From Bradyrhizobium nivariense (GTDB lineage: Bacteria > Pseudomonadota > Alphaproteobacteria > Rhizobiales > Xanthobacteraceae), in assembly GCF_029846715.1 (NCBI RefSeq), contig NZ_JARVWW010000006.1:124001-188000 (forward strand): a stretch of DNA of 64,000 nt, read 5' to 3'. This document shows positions 52,982 through 62,863 of this stretch, in pieces. Each line of letters begins with the position of its first letter. The first letter of the stretch is position 1. The position numbers and the translations under genes were made by a program. The notes under the pieces are model-generated. The model ran no database searches, was not told the DNA's origin, and worked only from the letters and a program-made list of their open reading frames with translations.

Positions 52982-55858
52982 ATGATCGAGAAAAATTACC
53001 AGCCCGCCGATATCGAAGCCCGCATGTCCGTCGTGTGGGAGGACAGCCTTGCCTTCAAGGCCGGCCGCCCCGACCGCCGCGACGCCGCGCCCTTTACCAT
53101 CGTGATCCCGCCGCCGAACGTGACGGGCTCGCTGCACATGGGCCACGCCCTCAACAACACGCTCCAGGACATCCTGTGCCGCTTCGAGCGCATGCGCGGC
53201 CGCGACGTGCTGTGGCAGCCCGGCACCGACCATGCCGGCATCGCCACCCAGATGGTGGTCGAGCGGCAGCTGATGGAGCGCCAGCAGCCCGCACGCCGCG
53301 AGATGGGTCGCGAGAAGTTTCTGGAGCGGGTCTGGCAGTGGAAGGCCGAGAGCGGCGACACCATCATCAACCAGCTCAAGCGGCTCGGCGCCTCCTGCGA
53401 CTGGTCGCGCGAGCGCTTCACCATGGATGAGGGCCTGTCCAAGGCCGTCGTCAAGGTGTTCGTCGAGCTGCACCGCGACGGCCTGATCTACAAGGACAAG
53501 CGGCTGGTGAACTGGGACACCAAGTTGCTCACCGCGATCTCCGATCTCGAAGTACAGCAGACCGAGGTCAAGGGCAGCCTCTGGTACCTGCGCTATCCGA
53601 TCGAGGGCAAGATTTTCAGCCCCGACGATCCCTCGAGCTTCATCGTCGTTGCCACCACGCGCCCGGAGACCATGCTCGGCGATACCGGCGTTGCCGTGCA
53701 TCCCGATGACGAGCGCTATCAGAAGCTGGTCGGCAAGAACGTGATCCTGCCGCTGGTCGGCCGCAAGATCCAGATCGTCGCCGACGACTATTCCGATCCG
53801 GAGAAGGGCTCGGGCGCGGTCAAGGTGACACCGGCGCACGACTTCAACGACTTCGAAGTCGGCAATCGCCACGGCCTGGGCCGGATCAGCGTCATCGACA
53901 GGGAAGGTTGCCTCGATCTCCTCGACAACGAGGATTATCTGCGCGACCTGCCGGAAGGCGCCTCGCAGTTCGCCGAGGAGTTCAACAAGCTCGACCGCTT
54001 CGCTGCGCGCAAGCGCATCGTCGAGCGGCTGGAATCGTTCGGCTTCGTCGAGCGGATCGAGCCGCACACCAACATGGTGCCGCATGGCGACCGCTCCGGC
54101 ACGGTGATCGAGCCCTATCTCACCGACCAATGGTATGTCGACGCCAAGACGCTGGCGAAGCCCGCGATCGCCGCGGTGCGTTCGGGCGAAACCACCTTCG
54201 TGCCGAAGAACTGGGACAAGACCTATTTCGAGTGGATGGAGAACATCCAGCCCTGGTGCATCTCGCGCCAGCTCTGGTGGGGTCACCAGATCCCGGCCTG
54301 GTACGGTCCTGATGGCAAGGTGTTCGTCGCCGAGACCGAGGAGGAGGCCGTCAGCCACGCCCTCGGCTATTACGTCGAGCAGGAAGTCATCTCGGTCGAG
54401 CAGGGCCGCGAGATGGCGCTCGACCGCAACAAGCGCGAAGGCTTCATCACCCGCGACGAGGACGTGCTCGACACCTGGTTCTCCTCGGCGCTGTGGCCGT
54501 TCTCGACCCTCGGCTGGCCCGAAGACGCGCCGGAGGTGCAGCGCTACTACCCGACCAACGCGCTGGTGACCGGCTTCGACATCATCTTCTTCTGGGTCGC
54601 CCGCATGATGATGATGGGCCTGCACTTCATGAAGGAGGTGCCGTTCTCGACGATCTACATCCACGCCCTCGTCCGCGACGAGAAGGGCGCCAAGATGTCG
54701 AAGTCGAAAGGCAACGTCATCGACCCGCTCAACCTGATCGACGAATATGGCGCGGACGCGCTGCGCTTCACGCTGGCCGCGATGGCGGCGCAGGGGCGCG
54801 ACATCAAGCTCGCCACCAGCCGTGTCGAGGGCTATCGCAATTTCGCGACCAAGCTCTGGAATGCGTCCCGCTTCGCGGAGATGAACCATTGCGTCGTGCC
54901 CGAAGGATTCGAGCCCGCGAAGGCGAAGGAGACGCTGAACCGCTGGATCGCGCATGAGAGCGCGCACACCACGCGGGAGGTGACCGAGGCGATCGAGGCT
55001 TATCGCTTCAACGATGCCGCAGGCAGCATCTACCGCTTCGTCTGGAACGTCTATTGCGACTGGTATGTCGAGCTCGCAAAACCCGTGCTGCTTGGTCCGG
55101 ACAGCCCTGCCAAGGCAGAGACCCGCGCCATGGTGGCCTGGGCGCGCGACGAAATCCTGAAGCTGCTGCACCCCTTCATGCCCTTCATCACCGAGGAGCT
55201 GTGGGAGGTCACGGCCAAGCGCAACGGTCTGCTCGCGCTGGCACCGTGGCCGCTGAAGCCGTCCGCACCGTCGCCGGAGCAGCTTGCGATGCTCGCGGCG
55301 ACGACGGGCTCGACTGACGCGTTCGTCTCGCCGGCTTGGGTGCTGCCGATCTTCGACCATGCCGACTTCACCGATCCCGCGGCCGAGGCAGAGATCGGCT
55401 GGGTGATCGATCTCGTCACGCAGATCCGTTCGGTGCGCGCCGAGATGAACATTCCGCCGGCAACGCTGACGGCGCTGGTGCTCGCGGGCGCCTCGGCCGA
55501 GACCAGGGAGCGCGCGCAGCGCTGGAGCGACGTCATCAAGCGCATGGCGCGGCTGTCGGACATATCCTTCGCCGCCCGCGCGCCCGACGGCGCGGTCCAG
55601 CTTCTGGTGCGCGGCGAGGTGGCTGCGCTGCCGCTGAAGGGCGTGATCGACGTCGCCGCCGAGCGCACGCGCCTCGACAAGGAGATCGGGAAGGCCGACG
55701 CCGACATCAAGCGCGCCGAGTCCAAGCTGGCGAACGAGAAATTCGTCGCCAACGCGGCCGAGGAGGTCGTCGAGGAGGAGCGCGAGAAGCGCGAGGCCGC
55801 ACTCGCCCGCAAGGCCAAGCTGCTGGAGGCGCTGGAGCGGCTGAAGCTGGCCTCTTAG
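52982..55858 (+). CDS. valS: Valine--tRNA ligase
   Basis: Class Ia aminoacyl-tRNA synthetase, 958 residues. HIGH motif as HMGH at residue 52, KMSKS at 571, an editing (CP1) domain between, and a C-terminal coiled coil ([20 protein letters not shown] and following) that contacts tRNA. The N-terminus [20 protein letters not shown] is standard. It follows popZ by 140 bp. Its TAG stop overlaps the TAA of the convergent glycosylase gene. Confidence 0.98.
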   Translation: MIEKNYQPADIEARMSVVWEDSLAFKAGRPDRRDAAPFTIVIPPPNVTGSLHMGHALNNTLQDILCRFERMRGRDVLWQPGTDHAGIATQMVVERQLMERQQPARREMGREKFLERVWQWKAESGDTIINQLKRLGASCDWSRERFTMDEGLSKAVVKVFVELHRDGLIYKDKRLVNWDTKLLTAISDLEVQQTEVKGSLWYLRYPIEGKIFSPDDPSSFIVVATTRPETMLGDTGVAVHPDDERYQKLVGKNVILPLVGRKIQIVADDYSDPEKGSGAVKVTPAHDFNDFEVGNRHGLGRISVIDREGCLDLLDNEDYLRDLPEGASQFAEEFNKLDRFAARKRIVERLESFGFVERIEPHTNMVPHGDRSGTVIEPYLTDQWYVDAKTLAKPAIAAVRSGETTFVPKNWDKTYFEWMENIQPWCISRQLWWGHQIPAWYGPDGKVFVAETEEEAVSHALGYYVEQEVISVEQGREMALDRNKREGFITRDEDVLDTWFSSALWPFSTLGWPEDAPEVQRYYPTNALVTGFDIIFFWVARMMMMGLHFMKEVPFSTIYIHALVRDEKGAKMSKSKGNVIDPLNLIDEYGADALRFTLAAMAAQGRDIKLATSRVEGYRNFATKLWNASRFAEMNHCVVPEGFEPAKAKETLNRWIAHESAHTTREVTEAIEAYRFNDAAGSIYRFVWNVYCDWYVELAKPVLLGPDSPAKAETRAMVAWARDEILKLLHPFMPFITEELWEVTAKRNGLLALAPWPLKPSAPSPEQLAMLAATTGSTDAFVSPAWVLPIFDHADFTDPAAEAEIGWVIDLVTQIRSVRAEMNIPPATLTALVLAGASAETRERAQRWSDVIKRMARLSDISFAARAPDGAVQLLVRGEVAALPLKGVIDVAAERTRLDKEIGKADADIKRAESKLANEKFVANAAEEVVEEEREKREAALARKAKLLEALERLKLAS

Positions 55859-56463
55859 GCCGACTTCGGAAACGGCTTGCTGAGGAATTTCGAGCCCTTG
55901 ACGCCATAGCGCCAGGGCAGCTCGACGGCCTTGGTGATGCCGATCCGGATTCCGGCCACCACCTCCAAATCCTCCGTCCGCGCATGCAGCGCGATCGGCG
56001 GACGGTCCAGCGGCAGGGCATTGTGCGCGATGGTGATGCCGAGCGCTTCGGTCAGCTTGCCCGGGCCCGAGCACAAGGTCTGCAGATCGACCGCATGGCG
56101 GCGGCGACGCATCGCGGCGATGCCATGCGTCGGCTCCAGCGCGCGGATCAGGACGGCGCTGGCCGAGCCTTCTTCCTCGCAGACGAAGTTCACGCACCAA
56201 TGGATGCCGTAGGAGCGGTAGACATAGGCAAAGCCGGGCGGGCCGAACATCACCTGGTTCCGCGGCGTCGGGCCGTTGTAGGAGTGCGCCGCCGGCTCGG
56301 TATGATGATAGGCCTCGACTTCGACAATGAAGCCGCCGACGCCGTCGACCAGCATGGTCGCGCCGATCAGGTCGTGCGCGACCTCGTGGACGTTGCGCGC
56401 GAAAAAGGCACGCTTCAAGGCTTTGCCGAGCCGGGGAGTAGAGGTCTTCGAGACTGGAGCCAT
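55855..56463 (-). CDS. 3-methyladenine DNA glycosylase (AAG/MPG family)
   Basis: Base-excision repair enzyme that removes alkylated purines, 202 residues. Family motifs: [31 protein letters not shown] with the catalytic Glu, [16 protein letters not shown] and [15 protein letters not shown]. It is convergent with valS; the two stop codons share bases (CTTAG read both ways). The opposite neighbour lipA is divergent, with ~130 bp between. Confidence 0.92.
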   Translation of the reverse strand: MAPVSKTSTPRLGKALKRAFFARNVHEVAHDLIGATMLVDGVGGFIVEVEAYHHTEPAAHSYNGPTPRNQVMFGPPGFAYVYRSYGIHWCVNFVCEEEGSASAVLIRALEPTHGIAAMRRRRHAVDLQTLCSGPGKLTEALGITIAHNALPLDRPPIALHARTEDLEVVAGIRIGITKAVELPWRYGVKGSKFLSKPFPKSA

Positions 56464-56593
56464 TCGAGGTGAGAATCGCCAGAGAACAGAGCAGGATATT
56501 GCCCATATCTGCCATGTTCCCTGAAGCAGGGCGAGCCGGGTTGCGATGCGTGGCGAGACCGACTAGGTAGGACCTGAACAGACCGGACACCCC

Positions 56594-57550
56594 ATGGTCG
56601 TTATTGTCGATACCATCTCGAACCCGCTGCGCCCGCGTCACCCCGAAAAGGTGAATCGTCCCGATTCCGCTTCGCCGCCGAAGCCGGACTGGATCCGCGT
56701 GCGCGCGCCCAACACCCGCGGCTATGCCGACACCCGCAACATCGTGCGCGCCAACGGCCTGCATACGGTGTGCGAGGAGGCGGGCTGCCCGAATATCGGC
56801 GAGTGCTGGGACAAGAAGCACGCGACCTTCATGATCATGGGTGACACCTGCACCCGCGCCTGCGCCTTCTGCAACGTCAAGACCGGCATGCCGAATGCGC
56901 TCGACGCGGCCGAGCCGGAGAACGTCGCCGAGGCCGTGGCCAAGCTCGGCCTTGCCCATGTCGTCATCACGTCCGTCGACCGCGACGATCTCACTGATGG
57001 CGGCGCCGAGCATTTCGCCCGGACCATCCGCGCGATCCGCGCCGCGTGCTCCTCGACCACGATCGAGATCCTGACGCCCGACTTCCTGCGCAAGGAGGGC
57101 GCGCTGGAGGTCGTCGTCGCGGCGAAGCCCGACGTGTTCAACCACAATCTCGAGACCGTGCCGTCGTGCTACCTCACGGTGCGGCCGGGCGCGCGCTATT
57201 TCCATTCGATCCGGCTGTTGCAGCGGGTCAAGGAGCTCGATCCCACCATCTTCACCAAGTCCGGCATCATGGTCGGTCTCGGCGAGAAGCGCCACGAGGT
57301 GCAGCAGGTGATGGACGATCTGCGCTCCGCCGACGTCGATTTCCTGACCATCGGGCAATACCTGCAGCCGACCCGCAAGCATCACGCCGTGATGCGCTAT
57401 GTGCCGCCGGACGAGTTTTCGTCCTACGAGAAGGTCGCCTACACCAAGGGCTTCCTGATGGTGTCGGCGAGCCCGCTCACCCGTTCGTCGCACCATGCCG
57501 GCGAGGATTTTGCGAGACTGAAGGCCGCGCGGGCCGCGACGGCCCGCTGA
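56594..57550 (+). CDS. lipA: Lipoyl synthase
   Basis: Radical-SAM enzyme that inserts sulfur into octanoylated proteins of the 2-oxoacid dehydrogenases. 318 residues with both iron-sulfur sites: the auxiliary cluster cysteines [13 protein letters not shown] and the radical-[11 protein letters not shown]. The conserved C-terminal [10 protein letters not shown] supplies the serine ligand of the auxiliary cluster. A downstream coq10-like gene begins 6 nt later, so the two form an operon. Confidence 0.97.
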   Translation: MVVIVDTISNPLRPRHPEKVNRPDSASPPKPDWIRVRAPNTRGYADTRNIVRANGLHTVCEEAGCPNIGECWDKKHATFMIMGDTCTRACAFCNVKTGMPNALDAAEPENVAEAVAKLGLAHVVITSVDRDDLTDGGAEHFARTIRAIRAACSSTTIEILTPDFLRKEGALEVVVAAKPDVFNHNLETVPSCYLTVRPGARYFHSIRLLQRVKELDPTIFTKSGIMVGLGEKRHEVQQVMDDLRSADVDFLTIGQYLQPTRKHHAVMRYVPPDEFSSYEKVAYTKGFLMVSASPLTRSSHHAGEDFARLKAARAATAR

Positions 57551-57556
57551 ATCGCC

Positions 57557-58039
57557 ATGCCCAAATTTTCGAGCAAGCGCCGTGTCGATCACAGCGCGTC
57601 CGAGATGTTTGATCTGGTCGCCGACGTCGAGCGCTACCCGGAATTCGTGCCGCTGTGCAGCGCGCTGAAAGTCCGTCAGCGCATGGCGAAACCCGACGGC
57701 ACCGAGGTGCTGGTCGCGGACATGACGGTGTCGTTCAAGCTGGTCAAGGAATCCTTCACCAGCCGCGTGACGCTCGACCGTGCCAATTTGAAGATCCTGG
57801 TCGAATATCTGCATGGTCCTTTCAGCAATCTGGAAAACCGCTGGACCTTCGAGCCCAAAGGCCAAGAGGAGGGCAGTGGCGTGTGCGACGTCGGTTTCTT
57901 CCTCGCCTACGAGTTCAAGAGCCGCATGCTGGCGCTGCTGATGGGCTCGATGTTCGACGCCGCATTCGCGCGATTTTCCATCGCGTTCGAGAAGCGGGCG
58001 GACGCGATCTACGGCCGGCGGAAGCTGGCGTCGTCGTAG
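57557..58039 (+). CDS. Coenzyme Q-binding protein Coq10 / RatA-like
   Basis: 160-residue START-superfamily lipid-binding protein. It begins PKFSSKRRVDHSASEMFDLVADVERYPEFVP, the usual Coq10/RatA opening, and has LCSALKVR and YEFKSRMLALLMG later. It probably binds or delivers ubiquinone at the inner membrane. The ribosome-toxin role of E. coli RatA is not implied, as there is no partner RatB. Last gene of the lipA operon. Confidence 0.87.
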   Translation: MPKFSSKRRVDHSASEMFDLVADVERYPEFVPLCSALKVRQRMAKPDGTEVLVADMTVSFKLVKESFTSRVTLDRANLKILVEYLHGPFSNLENRWTFEPKGQEEGSGVCDVGFFLAYEFKSRMLALLMGSMFDAAFARFSIAFEKRADAIYGRRKLASS

Positions 58040-58069
58040 GATCTGCGGCCAGGGCACACTCTCTCCACC

Positions 58070-58154
58070 GTCTTTGCGAGGAGCCCTTGCGACGAAGCAA
58101 TCCAGAATCCCTCCGCGGAGAGACTCTGGATTGCTTTGCTTCGCTCGCAATGAC
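58070..58154. repeat. 85-bp dispersed palindromic repeat
   Basis: Outer arms GTCTTTGCGAGGAG and CTCGCAATGAC; inner arms CGAAGCAATCCAGA and TCTGGATTGCTTTGCTTCG, with CTCCGCGGAG at the centre. The long hairpin starts 31 nt after the coq10-like stop and can act as a transcription end. I know this type as common in Bradyrhizobium intergenic DNA. Confidence 0.75.
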
Positions 58155-58283
58155 GAAGATGATCAATCCACCGCCTTCACCACATCCGGCGGCTGCGAGG
58201 CATAATACGGCCGCGGCCCGCTCGATCTCCTGCGGCATCATCGCACGCGCAATGTTGCGCATCTGCAAACACAGGTTTGCAGT

Positions 58284-58851
58284 CTCGCGACGTATCTCGC
58301 CCGAGTTTGCTTTTTGGCGCCGCCCCCAATTGTCAAGGGCGCAGGGAAGACCGGGTGCCGGCTGGCACCCACGGTCCACTGTGCGGAAGGTTGCGCTACA
58401 AGAGGCTGCACAGCGGCATACAGGTGAAGCCCAACACACGGCCTTCCCTGCGCAGTGGTTTTACGGCTTATGCCGTGTTCTCCCCGGGGAGCGATGCACT
58501 ATTGCCCCCGTCGCCTTGCGGATGGCTGATGCGCGAGCCCGGTCGGGCAGCCCACATCACCACAAGACTTGACGCACAGACCCCGGGCGTCAGGACGACA
58601 CGGTTTTGCCGTACGCTGATAGCACCGGTCGTGCGCGCGACGCCTTCGCTCACGGTTGCCCGCCCTGCGAGGCCCTTCGCGCCGATGCTGCCTGCGTCCA
58701 CCGCAGCTCATCCCGCGTTTCGTGACGATCGCGATACGCCCCTCTGACAGGGATGAGGTGGCGCATGACTACGCCAAAGCCGAATTTCGGTAAAGTGGAA
58801 TCTTTTCGCCTGGGCGGATTGACCCGTTATTTGTGTGTTTTGCCCGTCGGG
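58284..58851. repeat. ~567-bp dispersed repeat, copy B (inverted)
   Basis: Reverse complement of 47403-47969: begins CTCGCGACGTATCTCGCCC and ends TGCCCGTCGGG. A handful of substitutions and one-base indels separate the copies (for example GCAAACTCGGG against GCAAAGCTCGGG on the same strand sense). A 156-codon frame on the plus strand corresponds to the 143-codon frame of copy A and is not considered a gene. Confidence 0.87.
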
Positions 58852-58865
58852 CAACACAACGGATC

Positions 58866-58902
58866 GTAGCCCCGGATCGCGCTTGCGCTCCATCCGGGCT
58901 AC
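58866..58902. repeat. 37-bp REP-like hairpin
   Basis: GTAGCCCCGGAT and ATCCGGGCTAC form arms around a GCGCTTGCGC core. A short extragenic palindrome, directly next to the large repeat copy B and upstream of the mscS-type gene. Confidence 0.65.
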
Positions 58903-58983
58903 CTGTGTTTCCTCCACGACAATCGCAGGGATCATTTCGCGCCGCCACGAGTTCTCTCGGGATTGTCCCGGGTTGGAGACCTC

Positions 58984-59763
58984 ATGACCATCAATTTCGA
59001 CACGCTGAAAGCATCGCTGGTCCTGTACGGATTGAATGCGATCTACGCGATCCTGCTGCTCGCTGTGGGCTGGTATCTGTCCGGCACCATGCAGCGTTTT
59101 GTCACGCGCGTGCTGAACATCGGACATCGGGTCGATCCGCTCGTGACGTTGTTCGTCTCCAGCGTGACGCGCTATGGCGTGCTGGCAGTGGTCGGCATCG
59201 CCGCACTTCAACTGTTCGGTATCCAGACCGCGAGCCTCGTTGCCGTGCTGGGCGCGACATCACTCGCCATTGGGCTGGCGTTACAGGGCACGCTGTCCAA
59301 TCTCGCCGCCGGCGTGATGCTGCTGTTGTTCCGGCCCTTCCACATTGGCGATGACGTCGAAGTCGCCGGCAAGGCTGGGAAGGTGAAGTCGCTGTCGTTG
59401 TTCATGACGGAACTGGTTGCGCCCGACAACACGCAGATCCTGTTGCCGAACGGGCAGGTGTGGGGCGCAGCCATCGTCAACCACAGCGCCTATCCCGGCA
59501 CCGGCGAGGTCACCGTGGCGTTTCCGGTCCCGGCAGGTGCTGCCAATGCGCTAGCCGACCGGATCCTGAAGGAGTTGCGCAGCGAATCTCGCATCGACGA
59601 TCAGGCAGAGCCTGCCGTCCGCGTCTCCAAGGTCGTCGACGTCGCCAATCCGGCGGCGCCGATCCTGGAATTGACGGTCAGCGCAAAGGCGAAACCGTCC
59701 GAAGCCGAAGCGGTCAAGCAATGCGTGCTCGATCATGCGAGTGCGTTGCTCGCGGCTGCGTGA
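58984..59763 (+). CDS. Mechanosensitive ion channel family protein (MscS-like)
   Basis: Small-conductance mechanosensitive channel, 259 residues, three N-terminal membrane helices. The pore helix reads VVAVLGATSLAIGLALQGTLSNLAAG and is followed by the beta domain (RPFHIGDDVEVAGKAGKVKSL) and the C-terminal alpha/beta domain. It releases solutes on hypo-osmotic shock. ATG 58984 is preferred to one at 58963 because it begins the membrane-proximal region and lies after GGAGACCTC. Convergent with the cinA-type gene; 6 nt separate the stops. Confidence 0.92.
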   Translation: MTINFDTLKASLVLYGLNAIYAILLLAVGWYLSGTMQRFVTRVLNIGHRVDPLVTLFVSSVTRYGVLAVVGIAALQLFGIQTASLVAVLGATSLAIGLALQGTLSNLAAGVMLLLFRPFHIGDDVEVAGKAGKVKSLSLFMTELVAPDNTQILLPNGQVWGAAIVNHSAYPGTGEVTVAFPVPAGAANALADRILKELRSESRIDDQAEPAVRVSKVVDVANPAAPILELTVSAKAKPSEAEAVKQCVLDHASALLAAA

Positions 59764-59769
59764 GGGATC

Positions 59770-60378
59770 TCAACCCCGCGGCGAGCGCGGAGTCCTGCGC
59801 TTCACGGCGTGCCGGCGCGGCGAGCGCGTCACACGTGGTCGCAGGCGGGTTGCTGCGGCGGCGCGTTTCGGCTTGGCTTGGGCTGGCCCGCGGGCGAGGT
59901 CCATCAGCATGCGCAGCGCCTCGGCCACCGAGCGGGCGCGCACCGCGGTACGGCCGATGGCGCCAAAGCGATGCTCGCGGTGGACGATGCGACCGTCGCG
60001 CGCGGCGACGGCAAAGTGAACGAGGCCGACCGGCTTGCCCGGCGTGGCGCCGCCGGGGCCGGCGATGCCGGTGATGGCGACGGCGAGATCGACGCCGGCC
60101 CGCTCCAGCGCGCCGACCGCCATTGCAGTCGCGGTCTCCTTGCTGACGGCGCCGAAATTCGCGAGCGTGCTCGCCTCGACCCCTAGCATCGCGCGCTTGG
60201 CGTCGTTGGAATAGGTGACGAAGCCGCGATCGATGACGTCGGAGGAGCCGGGGATGTCGGTCAACGCGCCCGCCACGAGCCCGCCGGTGCAGGACTCAGC
60301 GGTCGCGATCGTCAGCTTGCGCATCCGGCACAGATCGAGCAGCGAACGGGAAAGGGCGCGTGCGTCGCTGCCGCCCAT
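59770..60378 (-). CDS. CinA-family nicotinamide-nucleotide amidohydrolase (PncC)
   Basis: Stand-alone CinA C-terminal domain (202 residues), which deamidates NMN to NaMN in NAD recycling. Signature motif [37 protein letters not shown] is present in pieces, as is [19 protein letters not shown]. The last ~45 residues are an Arg/Pro-rich tail not usual for the family. It starts 4 nt after the ispDF stop and is probably cotranscribed with it. Confidence 0.9.
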   Translation of the reverse strand: MGGSDARALSRSLLDLCRMRKLTIATAESCTGGLVAGALTDIPGSSDVIDRGFVTYSNDAKRAMLGVEASTLANFGAVSKETATAMAVGALERAGVDLAVAITGIAGPGGATPGKPVGLVHFAVAARDGRIVHREHRFGAIGRTAVRARSVAEALRMLMDLARGPAQAKPKRAAAATRLRPRVTRSPRRHAVKRRTPRSPRG

Positions 60379-60382
60379 GATC

Positions 60383-61579
60383 CTACATGCTCCAATTCTT
60401 GTCGTTGAATGGCAGGCGGATGGTGGCGCTCGCGGTGGCCGCGATGCCTTCCTCGCGGCCGGTGAAGCCGAGCCGCTCGCTGGTGGTCGCCTTGACCGCG
60501 ACGCGGGAGATGTCGACCCCGGAAATCTCGGCGATGCGCGCCCGCATGGTGTCGCGCAACGGGCCGATCTTCGGCCGCTCGCAGATCATCGTCACCTCGA
60601 GATTGGCGATGCGGCCGCCGCGCTGGGTGACGCGCTCGATGGCGTATTTCAAAAACTGGTCGGAGGAGGCGCCCTTCCATTTCGCATCGCTCGGCGGGAA
60701 GTGCGAGCCGATGTCGCCGTCGGCGAGCGCGCCGAGGATGGCGTCGACCAGCGCATGCAGGCCCACATCGCCGTCGGAATGGGCCAGGAAGCCCTTGGTG
60801 TGCGGCACGCGCACGCCGCAGATCATGAGATGGTCACCCTCGCCGAAGGCGTGCACGTCGTAGCCCGTGCCGGTCCTGATGTCGCCGAGCAGGCTGGCCA
60901 GGCGCGCTTCCTCGCGCACGAAATCCTCAGGGGTGGTGAGTTTCATATTGGCAACATCGCCTTCAAAGGTTGCAACCGTCAATCCCGCCCATTCGGCAAT
61001 CGCAGCATCGTCGGTGAAATCGCTGCGCCCGTCCTTGGCCGCGCGACGATGCGCCTCGAGGATGATTTCGAAACGAAAGGATTGCGGCGTCTGCGCAATT
61101 CGCAAGCGGGCCCGGTCCGGCGTGTCCTCGACATTGCCGTTCTCGCCGGTGAGTTTGATGGTGTCGGTGACGGGAACGGCGGGGATCGCGGCGCCGGTGC
61201 GGCTGGCCGCATCGATCGCGCGGGTGATTACGCCTTCCGAGACGAAGGGGCGCGCAGCGTCGTGGATCAGGACGATGTCGGGCTTGTGCTTGGCGAGGGC
61301 TTCGAGACCGGCGAGCACCGAGGCCTGCCGGGTCGCGCCGCCATTGGCCGGGACCTCGTGCCTGAGCCCTGCGACCGCTGCCGTGAATATGGCGCTGTCG
61401 TCGGGGTTCACGACCGGCTGAACCGCAAACACGTCCGCGTGGCGGCTGAAGGCCTCCATGGCGCGATAGATCACGGGCACACCGCCGATCTCGCGATATT
61501 GCTTGGGACCACCGGCGCCTGCGCGCAGGCCGCGTCCGGCCGCGACGAGAACGACTGCGGTGCGCTGTGATTTCGCCAT
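60383..61579 (-). CDS. ispDF: Bifunctional IspD/IspF isoprenoid enzyme
   Basis: Two consecutive-family enzymes of the MEP pathway in one 398-residue chain. Residues 1-230 are 2-C-methyl-D-erythritol 4-phosphate cytidylyltransferase: [20 protein letters not shown] and [11 protein letters not shown]. From ~234 is MEcPP synthase: [11 protein letters not shown] and [18 protein letters not shown] with the metal-binding Asp/His, and the C-terminal [17 protein letters not shown]. The fusion is usual in alphaproteobacteria. ATG 61579 begins the IspD domain; the frame continues upstream to 61765 without coding character. Divergent from dusB. Confidence 0.95.
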   Translation of the reverse strand: MAKSQRTAVVLVAAGRGLRAGAGGPKQYREIGGVPVIYRAMEAFSRHADVFAVQPVVNPDDSAIFTAAVAGLRHEVPANGGATRQASVLAGLEALAKHKPDIVLIHDAARPFVSEGVITRAIDAASRTGAAIPAVPVTDTIKLTGENGNVEDTPDRARLRIAQTPQSFRFEIILEAHRRAAKDGRSDFTDDAAIAEWAGLTVATFEGDVANMKLTTPEDFVREEARLASLLGDIRTGTGYDVHAFGEGDHLMICGVRVPHTKGFLAHSDGDVGLHALVDAILGALADGDIGSHFPPSDAKWKGASSDQFLKYAIERVTQRGGRIANLEVTMICERPKIGPLRDTMRARIAEISGVDISRVAVKATTSERLGFTGREEGIAATASATIRLPFNDKNWSM

Positions 61580-61758
61580 AGGACTCAAATACTCATTTGG
61601 TGATGAAGAGAGTCGGGGAGTGGGGTGATTGCCGCATGCCTCTAGCACGGCAGGCCCGCAAAAAAAGGGGGTTTCCCCGGATTGTGGGAAACAGCATTTT
61701 GTTGCACTGCACTTGAAAGCTTTGCAGAACTGTCTAAACTGTAGGCATGACGCTTGAC

Positions 61759-61775
61759 TGCACAAGAATTGTGCG
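61759..61775. promoter_or_regulatory. NtrC-type operator upstream of dusB-ntrB
   Basis: GCAC, seven bases (AAGAATT), GTGC: a perfect palindrome with the spacing of the NtrC recognition site. It directly follows a TTGACT (61754-61759) that could be a -35 element, so binding would block or modulate that promoter. NtrC autoregulation of its own operon is established in several bacteria; for this site it is inference. Confidence 0.5.
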
Positions 61776-61786
61776 CAAGATAGGTC

Positions 61787-62863
61787 ATGGCAGGCGCGAT
61801 GATGCCCTGCCTACGTAACGAGATCCCTGTGACCGGTTCGGCAGTATCAGGCTCTAAGCCGCTGAAAATAGGCGACATTGATGTCGCCACTCCGGTCTTC
61901 CTGGCGCCGATGTCGGGGGTGACTGACTCGCCCGTCCGCCGGCTGGCCGCCGAGCTCGGGGCCGGCCTGGTCGTGTCCGAAATGACGGCCAGCGACGAAC
62001 TCGCCAACGGCCATCGGATGTCCCGGTTGCGCTGCGAAGCCACCGGAATCGGTCCGCACGTGGTCCAGCTCGCCGGTTGCGAGACGCATTGGATGGCGGA
62101 GGGTGCCCGGATTGCCGAAGCCGAGGGCGCCGACATCATCGATATCAACATGGGCTGTCCGGCCCGTCACGTCACCGGCGGCCAGTCCGGCTCGGCCCTG
62201 ATGCGCGACCTCGACCATGCCGTCAGCCTGATCGAAGCGACGATCGCGGCGGTGAAGGTGCCGGTGACGCTGAAGATGCGGCTCGGCTGGGACGACCGCA
62301 GCCGCAACGCGCCGGAACTGGCGCGGCGCGCGGAAGCATCAGGCATCAAGCTGGTCACCGTGCACGGCCGCACCCGTTGCCAGTTCTACAAGGGCGAGGC
62401 CGATTGGGACGCGATCCGCGCCGTGCGCGCGGCCATCTCCATTCCGCTCGTCGTCAATGGCGACATCACGACTTACGAGAAGGCGCTCGCGGCGCTCGAG
62501 GCCTCCGGCGCCGATGCCGTGATGATCGGCCGCGGCGTGCAGGGCCAGCCCTGGCTGCCCGGCGAGATCGGCCGACGCCTGAAGGGCGGGGCCGCCGAAG
62601 CCACACCGTCGCTCGAGACGCAGCTGCATTATGTCCGCATGCTCTACGAGGGCGTCTGCGCGCTCTACGGCCTGCGCATCGGCCTCAGGCACGCGCGAAA
62701 ACATCTCGGCTGGGCGCTCGATGTCGCGTCCGATGTGAGCCGTGCGCCGGCCGAAAAGCTGAAATCCTGGCGCCAGAAGATCCTCACCTCGGAGGATCCG
62801 CGCCTCGTCCACCGGTCACTGCAAGATGCCTTCGACGACTTCGCATGGAGCGCCGCTGCATGA
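61787..62863 (+). CDS. dusB: tRNA-dihydrouridine synthase B (NifR3)
   Basis: FMN-dependent enzyme reducing uridine to dihydrouridine in the tRNA D-loop. [21 protein letters not shown], the catalytic cysteine in [20 protein letters not shown], and [18 protein letters not shown] are all DusB features. 358 residues from ATG 61787; the conserved part begins about residue 25, so a later start (GTG 61829) is possible, and more likely if the promoter is at the TTGACT. It is the first gene of the nifR3-ntrB(-ntrC) operon found in rhizobia; the stop overlaps ntrB as ATGA. Confidence 0.93.
   Translation: MAGAMMPCLRNEIPVTGSAVSGSKPLKIGDIDVATPVFLAPMSGVTDSPVRRLAAELGAGLVVSEMTASDELANGHRMSRLRCEATGIGPHVVQLAGCETHWMAEGARIAEAEGADIIDINMGCPARHVTGGQSGSALMRDLDHAVSLIEATIAAVKVPVTLKMRLGWDDRSRNAPELARRAEASGIKLVTVHGRTRCQFYKGEADWDAIRAVRAAISIPLVVNGDITTYEKALAALEASGADAVMIGRGVQGQPWLPGEIGRRLKGGAAEATPSLETQLHYVRMLYEGVCALYGLRIGLRHARKHLGWALDVASDVSRAPAEKLKSWRQKILTSEDPRLVHRSLQDAFDDFAWSAAA

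Noticed and set aside
51725..58150. Very long minus-strand open frame (over 2100 codons) opposite tolC, popZ, valS and lipA
   Set aside because: It is antisense to well-recognised genes, is rich in Arg/His/Gly/Asp, and has no domain. Stop codons are rare on the opposite strand of high-GC genes.
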